From the NCBI RefSeq assembly GCF_002837185.1, contig NZ_KZ478012.1, positions 1-64,000 of the forward strand: a DNA stretch of 64,000 bases. Direction: 5' to 3'. A program made the position numbers and the translations under genes. The number at the start of each line of letters is the position of its first letter. The first letter of the stretch is position 1. Shown one piece after another: positions 33,395-44,607 of this stretch. The stretch is from Pseudomonas fluorescens. GTDB taxonomy: Bacteria; Pseudomonadota; Gammaproteobacteria; Pseudomonadales; Pseudomonadaceae. The notes beneath the pieces were generated by a model. That model ran no database searches, was not told where the DNA came from, and saw only the letters and a list, made by a program, of their open reading frames with translations.

Positions 33395-34021
33395 ATGAGC
33401 AAAGCATTAATCGTGGATGACCATCCTTTTATACGTGCGACGGTCAAATATCTGCTGAAAGAGGAAGGATTCGATGAGATTTATCAGGCGGGTGACGGTG
33501 CAGATGCAATGCAATTGGCGCGGGAGCAACGTCCCGAGCTGATCATCCTTGACCTGGCGATGCCCAAGCTGGGCGGGCTGGAGGTTATCAGCCGGGTCAA
33601 GGCCCTGGGCCTGCCGTGCCGGGTCCTGGTGCTGACCTCCTACCTGGCGGTGTTTTTTTCTACCCGTTGCATGCGCGCCGGGGCCATGGGGTTCGTGGCA
33701 AAGACCGGCGAGCTGGATGAACTGCAAAAGGCCATCCGAGCGATCCAGTCGGGCTACAGCTGTTTCCCGAGCCTGCCCACCAGCTCGGTACGCCGTGACG
33801 ACCTGCAGGAAACCGAGCGCCAGATGATCGAGTGCCTGTCGGACCGTGAATTGACCGTCTTGCAGAAGCTGGCCCTGGGGCTGGGCAATAAGGAAATTGC
33901 TGAAGACATGCTGTTGAGCCACAAGACAATCAGCACTTACAAAACACGTCTCAAGGAGAAGTTACGGATGTCCTCAGTGGTGCACCTGTCCAAATTTGCC
34001 CAGCGCAATCATCTGATCTGA
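33395..34021 (+). CDS. LuxR-family response regulator (BvgA-like)
   Basis: A 208-residue response regulator: receiver domain (about 1-120) with acidic pair in KALIVDDHPF, phospho-acceptor Asp53 in ELIILDLAMPKLGG, the Thr/Ser and Lys residues in VLVLTSYLAVFF and GFVAKTGELDE, then a C-terminal LuxR helix-turn-helix (CLSDRELTVLQKLALGLGNK and LSHKTISTYKTRLKEKLRM). The ATG at 33395 (AGGGG upstream) is preferred over GTG 33389. It ends five bases before the hybrid kinase gene, its cognate partner. Architecture matches BvgA/EvgA/RocA. Confidence 0.93.
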   Translation: MSKALIVDDHPFIRATVKYLLKEEGFDEIYQAGDGADAMQLAREQRPELIILDLAMPKLGGLEVISRVKALGLPCRVLVLTSYLAVFFSTRCMRAGAMGFVAKTGELDELQKAIRAIQSGYSCFPSLPTSSVRRDDLQETERQMIECLSDRELTVLQKLALGLGNKEIAEDMLLSHKTISTYKTRLKEKLRMSSVVHLSKFAQRNHLI

Positions 34022-34026
34022 TTGAA

Positions 34027-37641
<3,615 letters not shown>

Positions 37642-37775
37642 TGCCGATTAATGGCCATTGGGAGCTTTTGGGAGAAGTCCTACATGAAGGGGGAATATGC
37701 CTGATTTTGTGTTCGGCATTTGTCTGGAAAATGGGCGACGCTCAATGACGAGCGCTGCCTGCCCAGGGGTTTGCC

Positions 37776-38198
37776 ATGCCAAACAAAGCACTGACTATCC
37801 TCATCGCCGATGACTTGCACTTGCAACGGTTGTACATCGAAAAAATGCTCAACCAGTTGGGGTATCACCGAATTGTGCCGGTGCAGACCTTTGAAGAAGT
37901 CCAGATCCTTACCGCCATTCCGGCCGAACCCTTCGATGTGCTGATCATCAATGCGGTACTGGCGGCCCATGCAAGCGGGTCCAACCCTCAGGCACGCCAT
38001 GTGCTGGTATATGACAACCTGGACCTGAGCGTACCCGCCGACGCCATGCCGACCGTATCGGTACGCCTGCCGGGCCTGCCGGACAACGTCGATCTCGAAC
38101 ATTTCATGGAAATCATCGACCCGCCCCACGCCATGACCGGCTTGCGGGTTTTGCCCTGGTTAAGGGCGCTGTCGCGCCAATCGGTGGTCGGGGTCTGA
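37776..38198 (+). CDS. Receiver-like protein lacking the phospho-acceptor Asp
   Basis: A 140-residue single domain with a receiver start (LTILIADDLHLQRLYIEKML; acidic pair Asp12-Asp13). Where a receiver has Asp after the third strand, this protein has Asn59 (FDVLIINAVLAAHASG). The later Thr/Ser and Lys signposts are also absent. It is therefore probably a pseudo-receiver that binds a partner without phosphorylation. It lies 134 bases after the hybrid kinase. In P. aeruginosa the related RocS1-RocA1 system has RocR (receiver plus EAL) next to it; this could be a cut-down analogue. AGGGGTTTGCC precedes the ATG. Confidence 0.75.
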   Translation: MPNKALTILIADDLHLQRLYIEKMLNQLGYHRIVPVQTFEEVQILTAIPAEPFDVLIINAVLAAHASGSNPQARHVLVYDNLDLSVPADAMPTVSVRLPGLPDNVDLEHFMEIIDPPHAMTGLRVLPWLRALSRQSVVGV

Positions 38199-38235
38199 TC
38201 CGGCGCTTGTGCAGCGTTATCAGGGCCGGTCAATA

Positions 38236-38290
38236 AAACTGTGGGGGCGTCGCACACGATACCGGTGTGCCGAGCCTCCTCCCACAGTTT
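38236..38290. terminator. REP-type hairpin, likely terminator
   Basis: AAACTGTGGG (38236-38245) and CCCACAGTTT (38281-38290) form an inverted pair about 35 bases apart, 12 bases before the end of the DAHP synthase gene and between two converging genes. It combines a REP-type shape with A/T flanks and probably stops transcription from both sides. Confidence 0.65.
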
Positions 38291-38302
38291 GAAGGTTGCC
38301 AG

Positions 38303-39379
38303 TCAACCGTCGCCATGTTCACGAAGGCGTACCGCGGCATTGCGTAGCAACTGTTCGGTGCCCGCCCAGCCCAGGCAACCATCCGTCACCGACACGCCGT
38401 ATTTCATTGACGGCCCCAGAGGCTGGCATCCTTCGAAGAGGTGGCTTTCGAGCATCATGCCGATCAACGACGTGTCGCCCTGCAAGCGCTGCTCCAGCAC
38501 CTCGTTGAACACCGCCGGCTGGCGCAGCGGGTCCTTGCCGCTGTTGGCATGGCTGCAATCGACCATGATGCGCGCAGCGACCCTGGACTTGGCCAGGTCG
38601 TGTTTCACCTGGGACACACTCTGCGCATCGTAGTTCGGCCCACGGTGACCGCCGCGCAGCACCAGGTGGGTGTCCGGGTTGCCCGGCGTCTGGATGATCG
38701 CCGGGTGCCCCTGGCTGTCGACGCCGAAGTGGCGGTGCGGGTGCGAGGCCGAGCGCATCGCGTCACAGGCAATCGCGACGCCGCCGTCAGTCCCGTTTTT
38801 GAAACCCACGGGCATGCCCAGGCCGCTGGCCATTTCGCGGTGGATCTGCGATTCGGTGGTGCGCGCGCCAATCGCGACCCAGCTGAGCAGGTCGTCGAAG
38901 TAGCCGGCGGCCATGGGTTGCAACAGCTCGGTGGCGACCGGCAGGCCCAGGCGCAGCATTTCGCGCATCAGTTCCCGGGACAGGGCCAGGCCTGCGGCCA
39001 TGTCGTCGCTGCCGTCGAGGTGCGGGTCGTAAGCCAGGCCCTTCCAGCCAATGGTGGTGCGGGGTTTTTCGACGTAGGCGCGGATAACCAGCAGCATCTG
39101 GTCGCTGACTTCAAGCGCCAGCTTCTTCAGGTTGCGCGCGTACTCCATGGCCGACTGCGGGTCGTGTATCGAGCACGGGCCGACAATCACCAGCAAGCGT
39201 GAGTCCTGGCCATCGAGGATGGCGCGCACGGCTTGACGATGGGCATGCACCTGTTCATTGAGGAACGGACTGAGGGGCAGTTGATGCTTGAGCTCATGGG
39301 CGCTGGGCAGGCGCTGGGTCAGGGCTTCATTGGCGCTGTTCAGCGTAGAGGCGGGTAAAGCTGCGACAGAGGCGTTCAT
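38303..39379 (-). CDS. 3-deoxy-7-phosphoheptulonate (DAHP) synthase
   Basis: A class I (AroF/G/H-type) enzyme of 358 residues, the first step of aromatic amino acid synthesis: PEP plus erythrose-4-phosphate to DAHP. Signatures: LVIVGPCSIHDPQSAMEYAR, RAYVEKPRTTIGWKGL, GARTTESQIHREMASGLGMP, GFKNGTDGG and MVDCSHANSGKD. The ATG at 39379 (MNASVAALPAST) follows AGGAAACCTTGAAT. Upstream is an attenuator with two small ORFs. The codon content of the leader (Phe, Tyr and Trp) suggests control by aromatic amino acid supply, but does not tell which of these amino acids feedback-inhibits this isozyme. Confidence 0.95.
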   Translation of the reverse strand: MNASVAALPASTLNSANEALTQRLPSAHELKHQLPLSPFLNEQVHAHRQAVRAILDGQDSRLLVIVGPCSIHDPQSAMEYARNLKKLALEVSDQMLLVIRAYVEKPRTTIGWKGLAYDPHLDGSDDMAAGLALSRELMREMLRLGLPVATELLQPMAAGYFDDLLSWVAIGARTTESQIHREMASGLGMPVGFKNGTDGGVAIACDAMRSASHPHRHFGVDSQGHPAIIQTPGNPDTHLVLRGGHRGPNYDAQSVSQVKHDLAKSRVAARIMVDCSHANSGKDPLRQPAVFNEVLEQRLQGDTSLIGMMLESHLFEGCQPLGPSMKYGVSVTDGCLGWAGTEQLLRNAAVRLREHGDG

Positions 39380-39426
39380 ATTCAAGGTTTCCTGGGCAAG
39401 CGGCGGGCAATTCCCGCACGCTTGGC

Positions 39427-39579
39427 CTACTGGGGTGTTCGACAATTGGCCGTATCGGCTACGTGTGTTGGCTTGCCACCAAGAGGTGACCGATCGGAGG
39501 CGGCAGGCTGTCCCGAACGGAGCTGGCTAAATCGCCATGCAGCGCAAGTGTCGTAGCGGTAATAGGTGGCGTAGTTCAT
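39427..39579 (-). CDS. Tyr-rich small ORF between attenuator and DAHP synthase
   Basis: An open frame of 50 codons, ATG 39579 to TAG 39427, with a strong site AAGGAATCACGAC. It starts MNYATYYRYDTCAAWRFSQL; four Tyr in the first nine residues, then Trp and Phe. It begins just after the terminator, so it is translated only when the attenuator is read through. Its end lies 48 bases before the DAHP synthase ATG; a strong hairpin (CAAGCG T GCGGG / CCCGC CGCTTG) fills that gap. It may be a second sensing leader or a small protein that couples translation. I do not know a family. Confidence 0.5.
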   Translation of the reverse strand: MNYATYYRYDTCAAWRFSQLRSGQPAASDRSPLGGKPTHVADTANCRTPQ

Positions 39580-39630
39580 GTCGTGATTCCTTCAAGTGTG
39601 TTTGGTTGAGCAAATTATCAGGGCCTGGAA

Positions 39631-39666
39631 AAACAAAACCCCCGGTCGGGGAGCCGACCGGGGGTT
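39631..39666 (-). terminator. Attenuator terminator upstream of DAHP synthase
   Basis: A perfect 13-bp stem (AACCCCCGGTCGG on the minus strand, 39666-39654, with CCGACCGGGGGTT, 39649-39637) with the four-base loop CTCC is followed on the minus strand by TTTTGTTT. It lies between the aromatic-rich leader peptide and the second small ORF, 51 bases after the leader stop codon, as in Trp/Phe attenuators. On the plus strand it lacks a useful U-tract. Confidence 0.9.
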
Positions 39667-39716
39667 AGATTTCTCTGGCAGGCGACCCCTTGAGTAGTGG
39701 GCGCCGATTTCAGGTA

Positions 39717-39851
39717 TCAGGCGCGCCAGTGGCTAAACCAATACCCAAAATAAAAGCTGACCAGTGCACTCGAACCGTTCACACGGGTAGCCGACACCGA
39801 GCGCGAGGCGCTGGCGGCAGGGCAAACCTGGGTGTGGGTGAGTGGCAACAT
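39717..39851 (-). CDS. Aromatic-rich leader peptide of the DAHP synthase gene
   Basis: A 44-codon frame, ATG 39851 to TGA 39717, with TTTGGAGACC upstream. The end reads SFYFGYWFSHWRA: Phe three times, Tyr twice and Trp twice in the last 12 residues, while the first 31 have none. The final codons overlap the 5' arm of a possible pause hairpin (TGGCGCGCC with GGCGCCCA), which precedes the terminator. Ribosome stalling here for lack of charged aromatic tRNA would allow an antiterminator to form. This is a standard attenuation layout; the antiterminator pairing was not worked out fully. Confidence 0.8.
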   Translation of the reverse strand: MLPLTHTQVCPAASASRSVSATRVNGSSALVSFYFGYWFSHWRA

Positions 39852-40038
39852 GGTAGGTCTCCAAATGATGTCGGGCAGCTTACTAGAGCTGGGCGGGCGG
39901 ATTCAATCAGTAATTTCTATCGCGCAGCGGGACTTACGGCTATGGGGCAAGTGTCGATATGCTGACGACATCCAACACTGATTGCCGGAACCCGACCATG
40001 ACTACCTTGACCTCGACTGCGCTGCGGTGGCGCTGTAA

Positions 40039-40470
40039 ATGACCTTCCACCTGCGCGCTGCTACGGACCGGGACCTGCCCTTTGCACGAAACCTGACTCA
40101 CCAGGCGATGAACCGCTATTACGAGCAAAACCAGTTGCTGTGGTCCAACGATGGCTTCGACACGGCCTGGGCCGGTCGGGAAAACTGGATCATTTGCCAG
40201 GATGACCGGGTGCTGGGGTTCATCAGCCTGAGCTGTGACAGCAACGCGCTCTATATCCGCGAATTGCATATGCTCGAGCAGCACCGTGGGCTCGGCGCCG
40301 GTAGCTGGGTGCTGCAACAGATGGCTTTGAAGGCCCGCACGCCGGGGCTGTTGCGTTTGACCGTATTCAAGACCAATCCGGCCAAAAAGCTTTATGAGCG
40401 CATGGGATTCAGCGTTGTCGGTGAAGAAGACAGCTTCTGGCGAATGGAGCGCGTCTGTCGCTCAAGCTAA
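40039..40470 (+). CDS. GNAT family N-acetyltransferase
   Basis: A 143-residue GNAT protein: MTFHLRAATDRDLPFARNLT, beta-strand ALYIRELHMLEQHRGLGAGS with the acetyl-CoA loop QHRGLGAG, then LLRLTVFKTNPAKKLYERMG and FSVVGEEDSFWRMER. Substrate unknown. The start overlaps the stop of a 14-codon upstream frame (ATG 39998, TGA 40040-40042; MTTLTSTALRWRCK), sharing the bases ATGA, so translation may be coupled. No other ribosome-binding site is seen. It is divergent from the DAHP synthase leader. Confidence 0.87.
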   Translation: MTFHLRAATDRDLPFARNLTHQAMNRYYEQNQLLWSNDGFDTAWAGRENWIICQDDRVLGFISLSCDSNALYIRELHMLEQHRGLGAGSWVLQQMALKARTPGLLRLTVFKTNPAKKLYERMGFSVVGEEDSFWRMERVCRSS

Positions 40471-40777
40471 AAGCCTGCGCTGGAGCCTGATAAGCGCATA
40501 CTGGTCCAGCAGCCGACTTCCTGATCGGTGTGCTGGCCATCAGCCTCAGCAAGGATGATTGCCTCTTTCATGCCCAAAAGGATCGCTACCTTGCCGGTCT
40601 ACCCACGCCATCCCTTTTTGCGCCCAGCGAGCACTTGATCGGTGGTTGCCGGATCGACGCCGTGTTCACGGGCGGCCCCTCAACTGACTTTCCTGGATGT
40701 TCCAGTCAGGCCTTGGCTTGTGCAGCAGTATGGATTCCGGGCATAGTTCAAATCGTTCAAGTTTGCCTGGCGAAGAG
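40471..40777. other. Intergenic region with no recognised feature
   Basis: About 300 bases between the GNAT and XRE genes. Open frames cross it but show no ribosome-binding site or conserved pattern. I see no strong repeat or hairpin in it. Confidence 0.5.
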
Positions 40778-41191
40778 ATGAGTGTGTCACCTCTTGAGGT
40801 GTGCCAAACAGGATCATACGTCCAAATGAGTGGAATCGGTTCGCGTTTAAGGCAAGAGAGAGAGCGACTGGGCCTGTCGCAAAAATTTTTTGGTGAAATC
40901 GGAGGGGTTGAAGCCAACGCACAGGGTAAATGCGAGAGTGGTGGGCGTGCGCCCAAGGCTGACTACTTGTCTCGTGTGGCACAGAGAGGCGTGGATATCC
41001 TGTACGTGTTGACCGGGACTGCCACACCGATTCAGCTGGAAAACCTGAGCCAGCTTGAAGAAAAAGTCCTGATTGATTACCGGGCGATGTTCAAGGAGGA
41101 TCAGGATGCAATCCGCCGCCTGACGTCGACCTTGGCCGAGTATTCCCTTTCCCGGAATGGAAAAATCAAGCCGCATCCGCAGGATTCCTGA
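40778..41191 (+). CDS. XRE-family helix-turn-helix protein
   Basis: A regulator of 137 residues with an XRE domain (GIGSRLRQERERLGLSQKFF, then EANAQGKCESGGRAPKADYL) and a short acidic/helical tail (LEEKVLIDYRAMFKEDQDAI). GVDILYVLTG closes the DNA-binding domain as in many Pseudomonas phage-type repressors. The start is uncertain: ATG 40778 or 40826 (MSGIGSRLRQ); neither has a good site. It lies about 150 bases before gacA. The tail resembles the small protein at 45858-46049 (EEERLIRYYRLLSEQDREAV). Confidence 0.78.
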   Translation: MSVSPLEVCQTGSYVQMSGIGSRLRQERERLGLSQKFFGEIGGVEANAQGKCESGGRAPKADYLSRVAQRGVDILYVLTGTATPIQLENLSQLEEKVLIDYRAMFKEDQDAIRRLTSTLAEYSLSRNGKIKPHPQDS

Positions 41192-41345
41192 CCTTTCAAC
41201 CAGCAAATACGGCCGTCCCACCGCCAGTGGGCGCGTGCCGAGCGGTCAAGCTCCATATATATATGATGCCAGCGGCTAGGTCTGCGACCCGGTTTTTTGC
41301 TAAGGTGTTCAGCAACCTATAAAGACCATATCGCGAGGTGTCTGC

Positions 41346-41987
41346 TTGATTAGGGTGCTAGTAGTCGATGACCATGATCTCGTTCGTACAGGCATTACAC
41401 GAATGCTGGCTGACATCGATGGCCTGCAAGTAGTCGGCCAGGCCGAGTCGGGCGAGGAGTCTCTGATCAAGGCCCGGGAGTTGAAACCCGATGTGGTGCT
41501 GATGGACGTCAAGATGCCGGGTATCGGCGGTCTTGGCGCCACGACCAAATTATTGCGCAGCCATCCGGATATCAAGGTTGTGGTGGTGACCGTGTGCGAG
41601 GAAGACCCGTTCCCTACACGCCTCTTGCAGGCGGGGGCGGCCGGTTACCTCACCAAAGGCGCCGGCCTTGCAGAGATGGTGCAAGCCATTCGCCTGGTAT
41701 TTGCCGGGCAGCGCTACATCAGCCCGCAGATTGCCCAGCAGTTGGCGATCAAGTCCTTCCAGCCCACCAGCGATTCGCCGTTCGACGCGCTATCGGAGCG
41801 GGAAATTCAGATTGCCTTGATGATCGTCGGTTGCCAGAAGGTGCAGTCGATTTCCGACAAACTGTGCTTGTCGCCCAAGACCGTTAACACCTACCGCTAT
41901 CGCATCTTCGAGAAACTCGCCATCAGCAGTGATGTTGAATTGACCCTGCTCGCGGTGCGTCACGGCATGGTGGACGCCAGCGCCTGA
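41346..41987 (+). CDS. gacA: Global response regulator GacA
   Basis: A 213-residue FixJ/LuxR-type regulator: receiver with acidic pair (LVVDDHDLVRTG), phospho-acceptor Asp54 in DVVLMDVKMPGIGG, Thr in VVVVTVCEEDPF and Lys in GYLTKGAGL; C-terminal helix-turn-helix LSEREIQIALMIVGCQKVQS with LSPKTVNTYRYRIFEKLAI. The start is TTG 41346 after GAGGTGTCTGC, as described for gacA in fluorescent pseudomonads. GacS phosphorylates it, and it then drives rsmX/Y/Z small RNAs that control secondary metabolism, exoenzymes and T6SS. It is followed by uvrC after one base. The sensor gacS is not in the window. Confidence 0.97.
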   Translation: MIRVLVVDDHDLVRTGITRMLADIDGLQVVGQAESGEESLIKARELKPDVVLMDVKMPGIGGLGATTKLLRSHPDIKVVVVTVCEEDPFPTRLLQAGAAGYLTKGAGLAEMVQAIRLVFAGQRYISPQIAQQLAIKSFQPTSDSPFDALSEREIQIALMIVGCQKVQSISDKLCLSPKTVNTYRYRIFEKLAISSDVELTLLAVRHGMVDASA

Positions 41988-41988
41988 C

Positions 41989-43812
41989 ATGACCACACCG
42001 TTTGATCCAAGTGCCTTCCTCTCGACCTGCAGTGGCCGCCCTGGCGTGTACCGCATGTTCGACAGCGAGGCGCGCCTGCTGTACGTGGGCAAGGCCAAGA
42101 ACCTGAAAAACCGTCTGGCGAGTTACTTTCGCAAGACCGGTCTCGCGCCGAAAACCGCCGCCCTGGTCGCGCGCATCGCCCAGGTCGAAACCACCATCAC
42201 CGCCAATGAAACCGAAGCGCTGCTGCTTGAACAGACGTTGATCAAGGAATGGCGGCCTCCGTATAACATCCTGCTGCGTGACGATAAATCCTATCCCTAC
42301 GTGTTTTTATCGGACGGCGACTTCCCGCGGCTGAGCATTCACCGTGGCGCGAAGAAGCAGAAGGGCAAGTATTTCGGGCCTTACCCCAGCGCGGGTGCCA
42401 TTCGTGAGAGCCTGAGCCTGCTGCAGAAGACGTTTTTTGTGCGCCAATGCGAGGACAGCTTTTACAAAAACCGTACACGGCCATGCCTGCAGTACCAGAT
42501 CAAGCGCTGCAAGGCGCCCTGCGTGGGGCTGGTTGAGCCTGCCGAGTACGCCGAGGACGTGCGTCACTCGGTGATGTTCCTCGAAGGGCGCAGTAACGCG
42601 CTCACCGATGAGCTGTCCGGGGCCATGGAGCTGGCCGCCAGTACCCTGGATTTCGAGAAGGCCGCCGAGCTGCGCGATCAGATCTCCTTGCTGCGCCGCG
42701 TCCAGGACCAGCAAAGCATGGAAGGCGGCACCGGCGACGTCGACGTGATCGCGGCGTTCGTGAACCCGGGAGGTGCCTGTGTGCACTTGATCAGCGTGCG
42801 TGGCGGCCGAGTGCTGGGCAGCAAGAATTTTTTCCCGCAGACCGGGATCGACGAAGACGTCTCCGAGGTCATGGCGGCATTCCTCGGCCAATACTATGTG
42901 AGCAGTCCCGAGCGCGACCTGCCGTCGGAGCTTATCGTCAACGTGGTCCACGAAGATTTCCCCACCCTGATCGAGGCGATCCACGAACTGCGCGGTCGCG
43001 AGCTGGACATCAGCCACCGCGTTCGCGGCACCCGGGCCCGTTGGCAGCAACTGGCCGTGACCAACGCCGAACAGGCCCTGGGCGCACGCCTGGCCAATCG
43101 ACAGCACGTTGCCGCACGCTTCGAATCCCTGGCCGAGGTGCTCAACCTGGACGAGCCACCGCAGCGCCTGGAGTGTTACGACATCAGCCACTCCAGCGGT
43201 GAGGCCACCGTGGCCTCTTGCGTGGTGTTCGGCCCTGAAGGCCCGATCAAGGCTGACTACCGGCGCTACAACATCGAAGGCGTCACCGCCGGCGATGACT
43301 ATGCCGCCATGCATCAGGCGCTCACGCGGCGCTTCAGCAAGTTGAAGGACGGGGAGGGCAAGTTGCCCGATATCCTCTTGGTGGACGGTGGCAAGGGCCA
43401 GTTATCCATGGCCCGCGACGTCCTCAACGAACTGGCCGTGCCCGACCTGATCCTGCTTGGCGTGGCCAAGGGCGCCACGCGCAAGGCCGGTTTCGAGACG
43501 TTGTACTTGAATGATGCCGCCCATGAGTTCACCTTGAAGGGCGACTCCCCGGCACTGCACCTGATTCAACAGATCCGCGATGAAGCCCACCGCTTCGCGA
43601 TTACCGGTCACCGGGCGCGTCGCGGCAAAACCCGCCGAACCTCAACCCTGGAAGGCGTTGCGGGGGTCGGCCCGACGCGCCGTCGCGACTTGCTTAAACA
43701 TTTTGGTGGCTTGCAGGAGCTCTCCCGTGCCAGCATTGACGAAATAGCCAAAGCACCCGGTATCAGTAAAAAGCTCGCTGAATTGATTTATGCCAATCTG
43801 CACAGCGAATAG
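41989..43812 (+). CDS. uvrC: Excinuclease ABC subunit C
   Basis: UvrC of 607 residues makes both incisions in nucleotide excision repair. N-terminal GIY-YIG nuclease (GVYRMFDSEARLLYVGKAKN), the Cys-rich segment KRCKAPCVGLVEPAEYAEDV, UVR UvrB-binding motif (LDFEKAAELRDQISLLRRVQ), RNase H-like C nuclease (CYDISHSSGE; LLVDGGKGQLSMARDVL), and a C-terminal helix-hairpin-helix pair (LEGVAGVGPTRRRDLLKHFG, then IAKAPGISKKLAELIY). Length normal. It starts one base after the gacA stop without its own ribosome-binding site, so translation is coupled; the gacA-uvrC pairing is conserved in gamma-proteobacteria. Confidence 0.97.
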   Translation: MTTPFDPSAFLSTCSGRPGVYRMFDSEARLLYVGKAKNLKNRLASYFRKTGLAPKTAALVARIAQVETTITANETEALLLEQTLIKEWRPPYNILLRDDKSYPYVFLSDGDFPRLSIHRGAKKQKGKYFGPYPSAGAIRESLSLLQKTFFVRQCEDSFYKNRTRPCLQYQIKRCKAPCVGLVEPAEYAEDVRHSVMFLEGRSNALTDELSGAMELAASTLDFEKAAELRDQISLLRRVQDQQSMEGGTGDVDVIAAFVNPGGACVHLISVRGGRVLGSKNFFPQTGIDEDVSEVMAAFLGQYYVSSPERDLPSELIVNVVHEDFPTLIEAIHELRGRELDISHRVRGTRARWQQLAVTNAEQALGARLANRQHVAARFESLAEVLNLDEPPQRLECYDISHSSGEATVASCVVFGPEGPIKADYRRYNIEGVTAGDDYAAMHQALTRRFSKLKDGEGKLPDILLVDGGKGQLSMARDVLNELAVPDLILLGVAKGATRKAGFETLYLNDAAHEFTLKGDSPALHLIQQIRDEAHRFAITGHRARRGKTRRTSTLEGVAGVGPTRRRDLLKHFGGLQELSRASIDEIAKAPGISKKLAELIYANLHSE

Positions 43813-43844
43813 AATGCCTTCTCACCTCGTAGCCAGTTGTGCCG

Positions 43845-44405
43845 ATGAATATCCCTAATCTGATCACCGTTCTACGCGTCCTGCTTATCCCGATCTTCAT
43901 TTTGTTGTTCTATTTGCCCTATGAATGGAGCTACGTCGCGTCCAGTTCGGTATTCGCCTTTGCAGCCGCCACCGACTGGCTCGACGGCTACCTGGCCCGC
44001 CGCCTGGAACAGAGCACGCCCTTCGGCGCGTTCCTCGACCCTGTGGCCGACAAACTCATGGTCGCCGTGGCCCTGGTGTTGTTGGTGCAGGAGCACGGCA
44101 ACCTGTGGCTGACCCTGCCGGCCGCCGTCATCATCGGCCGCGAAATCGTCGTCTCGGCCCTGCGCGAATGGATGGCCGAAATCGGCGCCCGCGCCCATGT
44201 CGCCGTCTCCAACATGGGCAAATGGAAAACCGCTGCGCAAATGCTTGCGCTGGTCATACTGCTGGCCAACCCGTCGGATTTCTCGTTCTGGGTCCTGACC
44301 GGCTACGCCTTGCTGCTCATCGCTGCGGGCCTGACACTCTGGTCCATGCTCCAATACCTGCGCGCCGCCTGGCCTCACCTGCGCACCACCGTTGAAAAGA
44401 AATAA
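43845..44405 (+). CDS. pgsA: CDP-diacylglycerol-glycerol-3-phosphate 3-phosphatidyltransferase
   Basis: A 186-residue inner-membrane enzyme that makes phosphatidylglycerophosphate, the first committed step to phosphatidylglycerol and cardiolipin. It has the complete CDP-alcohol phosphatidyltransferase motif D(44)WLDG..AR..G(61)AFLD(65)PVAD(69), and four to six helices (ITVLRVLLIPIFILLFYL at the start). ATG 43845 (MNIPNLITVLRV) is preferred to GTG 43839. It is 32 bases after uvrC and ends 60 bases before tRNA-Gly. Confidence 0.95.
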   Translation: MNIPNLITVLRVLLIPIFILLFYLPYEWSYVASSSVFAFAAATDWLDGYLARRLEQSTPFGAFLDPVADKLMVAVALVLLVQEHGNLWLTLPAAVIIGREIVVSALREWMAEIGARAHVAVSNMGKWKTAAQMLALVILLANPSDFSFWVLTGYALLLIAAGLTLWSMLQYLRAAWPHLRTTVEKK

Positions 44406-44425
44406 AACTTTTTTGAATCAAGGGG

Positions 44426-44453
44426 TTGACGGCTGCCGAGGATTCTATAGAAT
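44426..44453 (+). promoter_or_regulatory. Sigma-70 promoter of tRNA-Gly
   Basis: TTGACG (44426-44431) and TAGAAT (44448-44453) are 16 bases apart, and the tRNA starts 12 bases after the -10 box. The GC-rich GCGC that follows is a typical stable-RNA discriminator. Confidence 0.75.
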
Positions 44454-44465
44454 GCGCATCACCAA

Positions 44466-44541
<76 letters not shown>

Positions 44542-44586
44542 AAATTTGATCCGCAGATGTCCACTCGACCCTGTGATCCACGAAAT

Positions 44587-44607
44587 AGACGCTTAGGCGT
44601 CTTTTTT
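44587..44607 (+). terminator. Intrinsic terminator after tRNA-Gly
   Basis: AGACGC (44587-44592) and GCGTCT (44597-44602) pair around TTAG; five further T residues follow. It ends the tRNA transcript. Confidence 0.93.
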
